Position numbers and translations under genes: made by a program | In this document: positions 22,360-31,218 of the stretch, piece after piece | Numbering within the stretch: the first letter of the stretch is position 1 | Layout: each line of letters begins with the position of its first letter | The notes under the pieces: generated by a model | What the model saw: the letters and a program-made list of their open reading frames with translations, nothing else | Databases searched by the model: none | Told to the model about the DNA's origin: nothing | Source of the DNA: Paramyrothecium sp. XJ0827 | Lineage: Eukaryota; Ascomycota; Sordariomycetes; Hypocreales; Stachybotryaceae | Assembly: GCA_020881915.1 (NCBI GenBank) | Contig: JAJFPB010000004.1 | Coordinates: 2,356,001 to 2,420,000 of the forward strand | Reading direction: 5' to 3' | Length of the DNA stretch: 64,000 nucleotides

Positions 22360-23622
22360 ATGCCTGTCCGATCTCTTTGGGAGCTTGCTACTGTTGCTTG
22401 TTTGAAGAACATCAAGGAACTGCAGAGCGTTGGCGATTACCTACCATACGAAACTGTTCGACACATTCTCCTCAAAGTTGATAACGCTTATCAGCTTCGC
22501 CAGATCGAGATCAACTCGCCGCAAATAGAGGGCGAGACTGGCGAGGTCTGGCTCAAGCTCATCGAGCGCGAGTTCCCCCTCGAATATAAGGCGAACGCCT
22601 ATAAACCACAAAACCCGAGCAAATGGTACAAGGTGTGGGAGAAGTACAAGAAGGACCATGACATTGCGCTAGAGGAGAGCGAGCGCAAGCTCATGCTCAG
22701 CCTTGCTGGACTCCAGGAGGACAAGGAGAAGAACACCAGTAGAATCGTGGATAGAAAGGACAAGAAATACCTTCCCCGCGAGCCTGGGGCGAAGCGCCAC
22801 TGGAGCCAGCGCCAGCTACCAAGCAATCTGACCTTCGGAGGCGGCAAGCGGACGTCGACTTCCACCGGCGCCGGCGTGATGCGCAAGGTCAGGCGAGAAG
22901 TCAAGGAACTGAAATCGATTCACGGCGTCTTCTCCAAAGCCGGGCGGCGACCGCTACATCATGGCCAAGTCGCAGCCGCGCCGCCAGCAATGGTCAACGA
23001 TTATCGCACAGCAGCCCAGCCCACTTTCCGATCGAACCCGAAGCAGGCTGTTCCGTCATCAGATGTGACAGATTACGAGAAACGGGCGGCTTTCATATCC
23101 GATTCTGACGAAGATGATGGAGAGGGCGATACATCATATGATGAGACTGAAAGGCGCCCGAAACCCAAGCCATTTGCGAAACCATTCAAATCAAGCACCT
23201 CAACTGATACAACTTCTCCTATGAAGAAGTCGATTGCTAGCAGCGTCTCGAGTACGGCAGCATCCCCAAACAGATCGCATGCCTCCCGATCCGCTGCGTC
23301 TGCATCGAGCTCCAGTACTCGGAGAGGCTCAGGTCTCCTGTCCAACAGCTACAATCCGGCCTCCCGCAACACCGTAACGCGAGTGATACCCAAAGCGGCC
23401 TCGACGGCGGCATCCGACCCCAAGCCCAGATCACAAGCAGCGACAGAACCTCCACCGAGGCCGGCAACCCAATTACCACGAAAGCAAACTTCGCCCCCTC
23501 CCGCGTTTACTGCCGACTCGTCACCACCCCCCTCTACAGTCGCTCCCCCAAGCGGCACACAGGGCCCTCCCAGGAAAAGGAAGGCAGTGGATGTCTTCAT
23601 GCGGCCGCGGAAAAGACCTTGA
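22360..23622 (+). CDS. ELA1: Elongin A (transcription elongation factor SIII / ubiquitin ligase adaptor)
   Basis: Elongin A binds elongin C and works both in RNA polymerase II elongation and as a substrate adaptor of a cullin ligase that removes stalled polymerase; it is nuclear. The single-exon frame gives 420 residues. Residues 1-110 form the elongin A domain. A BC-box-like segment SLWELATVACLKNI is followed by an F-box-like/cullin-box region with SVGDYLPYETVRHILLKV and VWLKLIEREFP. The rest is a basic and Ser/Pro-rich disordered tail containing an acidic patch (DSDEDDGEGD) and ending in a KRK...RPRKRP nuclear-localisation-like cluster. No intron is evident. It converges with the NEDD8 gene about 540 bp downstream. 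Confidence 0.92.
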   Translation: MPVRSLWELATVACLKNIKELQSVGDYLPYETVRHILLKVDNAYQLRQIEINSPQIEGETGEVWLKLIEREFPLEYKANAYKPQNPSKWYKVWEKYKKDHDIALEESERKLMLSLAGLQEDKEKNTSRIVDRKDKKYLPREPGAKRHWSQRQLPSNLTFGGGKRTSTSTGAGVMRKVRREVKELKSIHGVFSKAGRRPLHHGQVAAAPPAMVNDYRTAAQPTFRSNPKQAVPSSDVTDYEKRAAFISDSDEDDGEGDTSYDETERRPKPKPFAKPFKSSTSTDTTSPMKKSIASSVSSTAASPNRSHASRSAASASSSSTRRGSGLLSNSYNPASRNTVTRVIPKAASTAASDPKPRSQAATEPPPRPATQLPRKQTSPPPAFTADSSPPPSTVAPPSGTQGPPRKRKAVDVFMRPRKRP

Positions 23623-24159
23623 TAGTCTTTTTAATTTTCACGGAAATAACTCAAATATGAGAGTCATGGGAAGATTTTTGAGTTTTCAGCTACTTGTTCG
23701 GGCATACTTGTATTGAGTTCAGGAGATTCATTTTGCATTACATTGGTGTCACGGTAGAAAGAGCATGTAGGATTAGCTGCGGGTCTTGCTGGAGGCAGAG
23801 ATTTGCCGGTATCGTCTGTTTGAAGCTTGAAGGAGGCCCAGAAGTGGCGACTGCTCTGAAACTGGAAAGATTACAATAAAATGATCCAATTACCAATAGT
23901 ATTGCCTCAGCCGTGAGGTGAAACTCTTTGGTGCATTCTGTCCGGCTCCTAGCGGCTCTATATGATATGTGCGCAGATCAAATCCCTTCTCTGCTCAAAA
24001 TCAAGTTCCTTCAGCGTCTCGAATGCCTGACGATGCGCGAATGCAGCAGGGCCTTTGCCGACACCATGGGTCAACAGCTGCTCCATGTAGCGTACCGACA
24101 ACACGCCGGAGACATGTTATGAGAATGGAGCTGATATCTATGGGTTCTTCGCGGGGATT
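23623..24159. other. Intergenic gap between convergent elongin A and NEDD8 genes
   Basis: Shared 3' flanks. It is AT-rich just after the elongin A stop (23630-23700), with AATAAAATGA-like sequence near 23875 that could help 3' end formation. No gene seen. Confidence 0.5.
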
Positions 24160-24640
24160 TTATTGTCCACCTCGGAGGGCGAGGACGAGATGGAGCGTGT
24201 CTCCCGCGACGAGGTTATACTCGGCGGCGGTCTTGTCGTCGGTCCTGTTGTTTGGAGAAGTTAGCAGGAAGGTCGCGAGTATCTCATTTCTGACCAGAAG
24301 AGACTGTTCGCCGCAGCTTACATTTGCTTGCCACCATGGATCAAACGCTGTTGTACGGGCGGGATGCCTTCCTTCTCCTCAACCTTTTCCTTGATCTGCG
24401 AGACCTGCGCCGACAGTCAGCGCGACAGTGTTCCCACGGAAGGGGCGCATGCGGCACAACCGCGCATACGCAACGCAGCGCGTACCTTGTAGTCCATCTC
24501 GATGTCCAGCTCGATCTCCTTGCCCGTCAACGTTCGGACCCTGCCGTTCTGCGTCAGCCTTGAGGGCGCGGGGCAGGGGCGCTACCGCAGCCAACGCCGC
24601 AGCAGGAGAGGCGGGTTTCCACCACCTACTTGATCAACAT
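24160..24640 (-). CDS. RUB1: NEDD8/Rub1 ubiquitin-like modifier
   Basis: Small modifier conjugated to cullins to activate SCF-type ubiquitin ligases. There is no long open frame here. Four short exons join in phase: 24640-24630 (11 nt), 24540-24486, 24404-24322 and 24244-24160. The product is 77 residues starting [18 protein letters not shown] and ending [11 protein letters not shown]. Length, hydrophobic-patch residues L8, I44 and V70, and K48 match the family. Ala72 (ubiquitin has Arg72) marks it as NEDD8 rather than ubiquitin. The single residue after Gly75-Gly76 must be removed before conjugation. All three introns use good donors (GTAGGT, GTACGC, GTAAGC) and CAG acceptors. The gene sits tail to tail with elongin A. 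Confidence 0.95.
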
Positions 24641-25293
24641 GATGGGCTATTCTTGACCGGAAAGTGGGCGAGGCGCTTGCGCAGCTTATTTCCTCTTCGG
24701 ATGTGAGACCGGGCTGTGCTTGGTCGCTGGTCTTGAGCTTTCGTGGTTACGCGGAGCTTTCACGAGGCGGGAGGGGATCCTTTGGGTGCAAGGCTGATAA
24801 TGATGACAGAGAGGAAGGGAAGTGGGATGCCTGGGCCGTTGGTTGCCCAATCACTAGAGCCTTGCGGCTAACTGCTAAATGAACGGCGGGGTGGGCGAAG
24901 ATTGACGAAACTAAGCGGCCACATGAGGTGCCTAAGGTACCTAGCTTTAGGTGCTTTAGGCAGGCGCCTTAGATACACTTACAGGGGCCTCCAGCGTAAG
25001 GCCAACTATTAGCATCTTAAACCAGCAAGATGGGTTTGTCAGTCACTGCGACCAAAGCACAGGCTCGAATGGAATGTGAGTTGAAAATGAATAAAAAGAC
25101 ATGCGATATATACAATGGTACTCGGCTATATACAGTTTTGTGTTTTATGTACAGAAACATGTGCATAAATCAAACTAAAATCAAAAATCATACTGAGCAG
25201 ATTTCTCTCCAAGGATCTTTCGGTGACCGGGATCACCGAAACAGCCAACGAGCCCTTACCGTTGTCTCTGTGCAATCCAACCCCGAAAAGGGT
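24641..25293. other. Intergenic gap: NEDD8 promoter and transporter 3' flank
   Basis: Promoter side of RUB1 and downstream side of the MFS gene. A block of GGTGCCTAAGGTACCTAGC and TTTAGGTGCTTTAGGC-type words lies at 24926-24973. The stretch 25080-25200 is AT-rich. No gene recognised. Confidence 0.5.
24926..24973. repeat. TAAGGTACCTA / TTTAGG motif block
   Basis: Contains the palindrome-like AAGGTACCT plus several TTTAGGTG/CTTTAGGC and GCGCCTTAG words in 48 bp. It is one more member of the dispersed intergenic motif family. Confidence 0.5.
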
Positions 25294-27373
25294 TTACATT
25301 TGCCTTGATTCGACCACTTCAATCTGTTCCAGGTCCTTCTTCTTCTCGTACACGACACGGTTTTGCTGGCGCTCTGCGAGCACATCATCCAGCTTACGTC
25401 TCTGAACAAGGGACTGCCACACAGTCTTATACGTTGGCTCTGCGAAGAGTCTATCCATATCCTCGAGAGACAGGCCTGCATGAATGTTAGTCGATTTTTT
25501 CCACGCGGTTGATTAAAAATGGGATCAACTCACCCTTGGTCTCGGGAATGAAGAACAAAGCCCAGAAGCCCATGATGATCATGAGGGCTCCGAAAAACAT
25601 GTAGGTGCCATAACCAAGAGAAGTGATCATGTATGGAGTTGTGCGTGAGATGAGGAAGCTCCAGAACCATTGATCGGCCGTGGTGATGGCAGTGCACAGC
25701 ATTCGAATATCTAGACACAGATGTTGTTAGTTCGTGCGTGCTGGTGAGTGGCAGAACGAGCGACCAGGCGGAGCATACCGATGGGGAAAATCTCAGAGCA
25801 GTACACCCAGGTAATACCTTGCCAGGTGGCGCAGTAAATAAGACCATACAGGTAAACGCATACTAGAACGGTCTCGTGTTAGTTCCGTTGATTGAAGCAC
25901 GCGAAAGAAACAAATCATCGGCGACGTACCTATAGCTAGGTATCCCCATCCGCTTTGCGTCGTTTGGCCGGCGGCGGCGGCACCTGCAGGATCCGCTCTC
26001 ATCACGTAGGCGCCAATGTACCACATGGGGATGGAGCCCACAAAGGCACCCCAAATCAAGCCCTTGCGGCGGCCTAGTTTCTCCACAAGCCACAGAGAGA
26101 AGATAATCATGCCAAGTGTCTTGGCGACACCATAAAATCCCGTTGCAAAGAGCTTGGTGCTAGTGCCTGTAATGCCCAGAGTTTCGAAAATGCGAGGCGA
26201 GTCTGGTTGATGATAGGTCAGCCCACCATAACGGGGAAACTCCAGTTCGTCTCTTTAGACCTACAATATGTGATGATGTTCACTCCAGTCATGTTCTGGC
26301 AGGCCATGAGCAACAGGCCAATGCCGATGCGGTTGCGCACTCCCCTTTGAAGAAGCCTCTGGAACATGCCCTTCATGGTCATTTGATTCGTACTTCGCTC
26401 CTCAACCTGCTGGCGGATTTCGGATAACTCCTCTTGAATGTAGGAACTATCAGCAGGGAGGCATCTGATTTGCTGGAGGACTTTCAGGGAGTCGTCCCAG
26501 CGATCTTGTCGCGCTAGCCATCGCGGAGACTCAGGACACACGAGCATGCCGGCGCACAGGAGCACACCCGGGAGCAGCTGCAAGCCAAGCGGTACAATCC
26601 ATTGTGTTTTGGTCTCGGCGGAGATGGTTCTGTCGACTATGTAGTTGATCTGTACAAGGTATAAGCGGGAAGATGTTTCAACGAAGTGATAGGAGAACTC
26701 TTACCCAGAATCCACACATGCCACCGCCTTGCGACGCAATCTAAGACAATACATGATTAGTATTGAACATAAAGTGGAAAACAGTGTGGAGGGGAAACAA
26801 TGTCTCACTTCAAAAAATCCCACGAGGCGGCCACGAATTGAGGGTGGAGAGGTCTCAGCAATGTAGACAGGAACAATCAAAGACAGAGCTCCGATGCCGA
26901 GGCCAGCAATGGCGCGCCCTCCAATGAGCAGACCAATCATTCCATTGGCCGCCGTCATGAGGATACCGCCAATCATGAAGATGCATGACACGATGAGGAT
27001 TGCCTTTTTGCGGCCAATCTTTTCGGCAAGGGGGAAGGTGCAAAGAGCTCCAAAGAAACAACCGGCCTGGAATGTGGAGACAATGTTGCCCTGGAGGGTA
27101 TCAAGCTCATGGCGTTCGGTATCAAGCAAACCAAAGTCCCGCTTGAACGAATCAAGGGCCATGGTGCCACCAATGACAGAAGTATCATATCCAACTACGC
27201 GGATGACATTAGTTCTTGTCAAGACAAAATGTAGAGGCGAAGGGAAACAGCAGAGGGGTTTGAGACGTACTGGCAATGGCTGACATGGATGCGATGATGG
27301 CGTAGAGGTGAATCTTCCAATTCCTCACCTCCTTGGGATCGTTAGTCCCATTGGCGTGAAGATTGAAGCCCAT
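25294..27373 (-). CDS. MFS sugar/quinate-type transporter
   Basis: Twelve-helix proton-coupled carrier of the sugar porter family in the plasma membrane; substrate not decidable. Eight exons join in phase: 27373-27271, 27194-26809, 26740-26705 (36 nt), 26649-26265, 26202-25930, 25862-25779, 25710-25534 and 25475-25294. The product is 541 residues. Family marks are IGYDTSVIGGTMAL in helix 1, PLAEKIGRKKAILI, GRAIAGLGIGALSLIVPVYI and AETSPPSIRGRLVG. PESPRWLARQDRWDDSL closes the first half; ACQNMTGVNIITYYSPRIFE is in helix 7. SEIFPIDIRML and FIPETKGLSLEDMD complete the pattern. The start at MGFNLHANGT resembles QutD/quinate-permease-like fungal members, so an aromatic or organic acid substrate is as plausible as hexose. 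Upstream lies an unusual inverted-repeat element. Confidence 0.95.
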
Positions 27374-27701
27374 GCTGGGCGATTCAGGCTGAGCCGAAGA
27401 AAAAGTGGAATTAGATGTGTAAGGGGTATGGTTCACTGCCAAGGGCGGGAAGGCTGCGCAACATTGACGCCGAGGCCAGCGATGGAGTATCAAATTTCAA
27501 AGTTGACAAGGCTGCGGGCCTGGGCGCTGGAGGCAGTGCTGCTGACGATGGAGTTGTGGTAAGACAAAACAGGGAGTGGGATGCAGTGACCTTTATGAAT
27601 GTTACAACGGCTGCAAAGTTAGTTCGTACCCTAACATGGTTGCATGCGGGGGACGGTGGAACTTGGAAGGAGACGGTTGATCGTTTTCGCCCCTCCCCCA
27701 T

Positions 27702-27744
27702 CCTCCATTACCCCAGGTCGAAATGGAGGGGGGACCTGGGGTAA
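27702..27744. promoter_or_regulatory. Nested, mutually exclusive inverted repeats with CreA-like cores
   Basis: TTACCCCAGGTC (27708-27719) and its exact reverse complement (27733-27744) flank a 13-nt loop. CCTCCATT (27702-27709) and its exact reverse complement AATGGAGG (27722-27729) overlap that structure, so only one stem can form at a time. CTGGGG fits the CreA/Mig1-type consensus SYGGRG in both orientations. It lies about 330 bp upstream of the MFS transporter start. The repeats are seen directly; a regulatory role is inference. Confidence 0.5.
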
Positions 27745-27939
27745 CGCTTGGGGGACTAGCAACCGTCACCAGTCTAGACTCGCCCGCATTTTCCCGGCCC
27801 TTGGTATGGTTCGATTTTTTCGAGATAGCCGAGATAGCGTGGTGACATCGGGAGGAAGACAGAAGGAAAAGTTGGGGAAGAACCTAATTCATGGCCGATT
27901 CATGAGGAGAATGCAAGCCACCGCTATCCCATGTCTGAG

Positions 27940-27950
27940 CCCCTGAGGGG
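27940..27950. promoter_or_regulatory. Possible paired stress-response element
   Basis: CCCCTGAGGGG is a perfect 5-bp palindrome around one base. It contains the STRE core (AGGGG/CCCCT) on both strands. It lies about 570 bp upstream of the transporter start. Function is inferred from the core motif only. Confidence 0.3.
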
Positions 27951-29594
27951 AACCCGAGAAGTTGGAACAATACGGGGGAAGGCTTGGGCTAGCAAAGGGT
28001 CGATAACCGTCGGCAAAAGGGAAAAAAGAGGGCGGTTCCACAGAGTAGTTGGGGAATGGCTGGCAAGCCTCACTTACACGATTCATGAACCTTGTAGCAT
28101 CTTACACTGTTGCACCGCCTTTTGGAGGGTGCCAGGGCAAACTTTGTGTCTAACAACTTCAGTGAATCGTGGTTGGCTTCCGAACTAGGCAATAGAATAG
28201 ATTGAAAGTAGGCTACGACCTGTTAAGGTTAAAAAAGCTTGTGTTGCTCGGGAACTAAAGAGAAAACTTGGTCTGTGCGCTTCGCTGGATCCAGTCCAGA
28301 CCTCTCCTATTTGCCCTCCCTAACCGCCCGAGTTCTTATCGAAGAGGGGTTCACTAACGACACAGCCACGCTCCAAGTGGATCATATGGAGAATGAGAAA
28401 TGTCGAAATGTCGGTACTTTGTTCGAACCCGCCCAGGGCGACATTTTGCTTTTCCGACATCGCTGAAGGGTGCATTGGGTGACCAGCACGAGGTGCCCCC
28501 CTTTGCCCAGAGGATCCTGCAGCTTGTTCGGGTTCGGGCCCTGATGCGCACAACCATGCCTATTGAGGGTTAGCTTTTCAACGCCCATCCCATGATCAAG
28601 CTTCTGCAAGAATGGGGGTCATTTCCTGCCAAGCATGCGACCAGGCGATCTCCATCCACCCAAAAGATAATAGCCTTTTCGCCTGGCCGAATTATTAGGG
28701 AGGCGTTGATAGGGGACAACAAACACACCATCGCCTTTTGCGACTTACATCTTCTTGCGACTGCGCAAAATACACCAAGGGAACACAGATTTGTTCAAGT
28801 TGGCCGGAATCCTTTGTGAGGCACAAAGCTCGACTGCCTACAGTACTTGCCGGGGTACTCTACACGTCATTCTAGGAAGGTTGCAAGGAGCAGGATTGCC
28901 AACATGACCATCATCCTGCATGTCTTGCTGCCGCCACCCTCCCGTGACATCATCTATGAAAGAAGAGGCGGCACCGAGGCCGGCACGTACAATCACCATC
29001 TGCCACAGCTTGATTCGTCGAAATGTTACGTAGGAGCGGTCCGAAGTGCATGGCCTCGACGAAAATGCACTAGCGTCGGTCGAACACCGAGCCCACACAG
29101 ATGGTATGCCACAGTTTTCCCGCACACCGCGGAGAAGCTCTAGCAGTCTTTTCGGTCGGGTCTCGACCTCCATTGACGATGTGTTATACTGTGATTCCCT
29201 TCCATGGACATCTTGGTCTCCGCTTTGTTCCATCTCTTAAGGTTGTGGGGGTAACGCTAACGTAGCTGTAAAGGATATCGACTGATAAAACAGAATGGCC
29301 AAAGGACATGACGGCCCCCTACTTCAGGGAAAATTGTAATGAAAATCCCAGCAATTCTTAGAGTTGTAAAGAGTTATATTCTATATTCTATACTAACAAC
29401 AGGAATGGGGCATCTCATGATTTATGATGCTGATTTCTACTGTTCTTAGTAAGAACCGGTTTTTATTGTTGTATTTCCCTTGGGTGTAATTACAGCTGAC
29501 TACTTATCCAGGTAAAGAATGGCTGCTCGCTTAATATTACTCATATCTTAATATTGTAGTGTCCATGAGTACAAGATAACCTCATGAATTAACA

Positions 29595-29657
29595 ATTTAC
29601 TAAGCTCCGTGGAGCTCGGTCCGTAAATCTGTCTCCCGCACACTCTAAAGAGACAGA
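29595..29657. repeat. Cluster of short perfect inverted repeats
   Basis: ATTTAC (29595-29600) pairs with GTAAAT (29623-29628), enclosing AGCTCC/GGAGCT (29603-29616). Immediately after, TCTGTCTC (29628-29635) pairs with GAGACAGA (29650-29657). The block follows an AT-rich stretch. It could be a decayed mobile-element end, a structured RNA or a terminator-like element; I cannot decide. Confidence 0.45.
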
Positions 29658-31218
29658 CCGGCCGCCATTCTCTCCGCACTCCCCCACACAAGCACTGCCT
29701 CAAAGAGAAAATTGAGACGATCACCGCATGAAGCTTGGACCTAGTGTTGCCATGCCTTAGCTTGATCTCGCAGCTCGCGCAATAACCGAAGCGTTTCAGG
29801 CCCAAACCTCCAAACAAGCTTCAGGAACCCCAGAGTTTCTGTAGCTATCACCAAAATTGTGGATCTATGACATTTGATAATGCACACACTCATTCGGGAG
29901 ATGTGGGGTTCCCCTCTTGCACTGCCTCACTCTAGCCCGGCTGAAATGACCGTTTACATGCAAGACGTGACACGACTTTTTGAAAATCAATATTTCGTGC
30001 GGAGAAGGTTGTGACATGCCGGCAAGAACCCCAAACCATATCACATCCAGCGTGCATGGTTAGAGTTGGAGATATCGTGTCTATTGGATGGAGCAACTTA
30101 ATTTCTCGTTGACTTGTAGGAAGTCAAAGCTGCACGGATGGAATCTAATGCACGGAGTGATCCACAAATGGTTTTACTTCGCCGTGCACTGCCTCCTCCG
30201 GCTTTTGAATCGGAGATGATAGATGCGATGATAGACTCAGGCATCGAGAAAGAATCGGAAGTGTTGAGGTGCTAAACGAGTCAACTCGGGCAGTGCTTCT
30301 GGTTTACCGAGGATGTTTCCTAGTCAGAAGCTGAGAATCGTAATGGAGTTATACCGGCATAGCTGACGGTGTTGTTGAATGGAGATGGCAAAAGGAGGCT
30401 GAGCATGCCACGATGACGGTTGCGAGCTGGTGTTGCCACCGCAGCGGGTTCGAAGCACTTACTCAGGCCTCCAACCCACCGTTCCAGAACCGCTAAGAGG
30501 TCAGGAGAGAGATGCTAAGCCACATGCACAGGCAAAAAGTTACGCGTGCGCCACAGGCAGACGTAGAATGACCGGCGAAATGGACGGGCTTGCTTTTATA
30601 CCGTCACCAAAATCAAACGTAGCAAAGGCAACGCGCAGTGACGATATTGGCGGATTGGGTATGCAGGTCTTACAGGTACGCGGACCAGGAAACAAGCATT
30701 TTCTTGGTAGGAAGATTGGAAGTGGATGACGTGACCCACTCAATTTGCAACCGCAAATTAAACCTGCAAATGGCCATTGCCAAGAGGCCGCAGGGAGTCG
30801 ATTGGACGCCCCCTGTGTCAATGACAAAAGCTAAGAAACCGCTGAGTGGCTCCTGCCAGCACGACCACCGCCAGAGGCTGTTAAGGTTAAAAAGCGGGGC
30901 CCGATCACCCTGGTAGCTGCCTGGGATGGTTAGCATCACACAGTCGTGTTTCGAGCATTTCGGACCCGCCAAGAGCTGCACTGCCTCACTGCGAAAACTC
31001 ATACCGTATATCATGTCCGCAAATCCCTCCACCCCTAACCGCCATGCATTCTCAACCAAGTCGCTTTGCATCTCCCTGGCATGAAGAGTGTCTGCCATCA
31101 ATAAAGGCATCGACATATTCGTCGCCATCATCCGCCTGATTTCGCTGAATTCTTTGGCACCAGCGTCGTTTCGACATCGACAACAGCCATCCCCTAATCC
31201 ACGTTTGCCGTGTCCATC

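Larger units (their letters stand above)
27374..31218. other. 3.8 kb gap between divergent transporter and Ca2+-ATPase genes
   Basis: The largest gene-free stretch of the window. It contains nested inverted repeats at 27702-27744, a CCCCTGAGGGG palindrome at 27940-27950 and an AT-rich stretch at about 29280-29600. A group of stem-forming inverted repeats follows at 29595-29657. The remaining open frames do not resemble any family I know, and no transposase, reverse transcriptase or tRNA was found. It probably serves as promoter DNA for both flanking genes, with some decayed sequence in the middle. Confidence 0.5.

Noticed and set aside
29548..29817. 89-codon minus-strand frame with Cys/Lys/Arg residues that hints at a zinc-cluster remnant
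   Set aside because: The Cys spacing does not fit a Zn2Cys6 domain, and the frame overlaps the inverted-repeat block.
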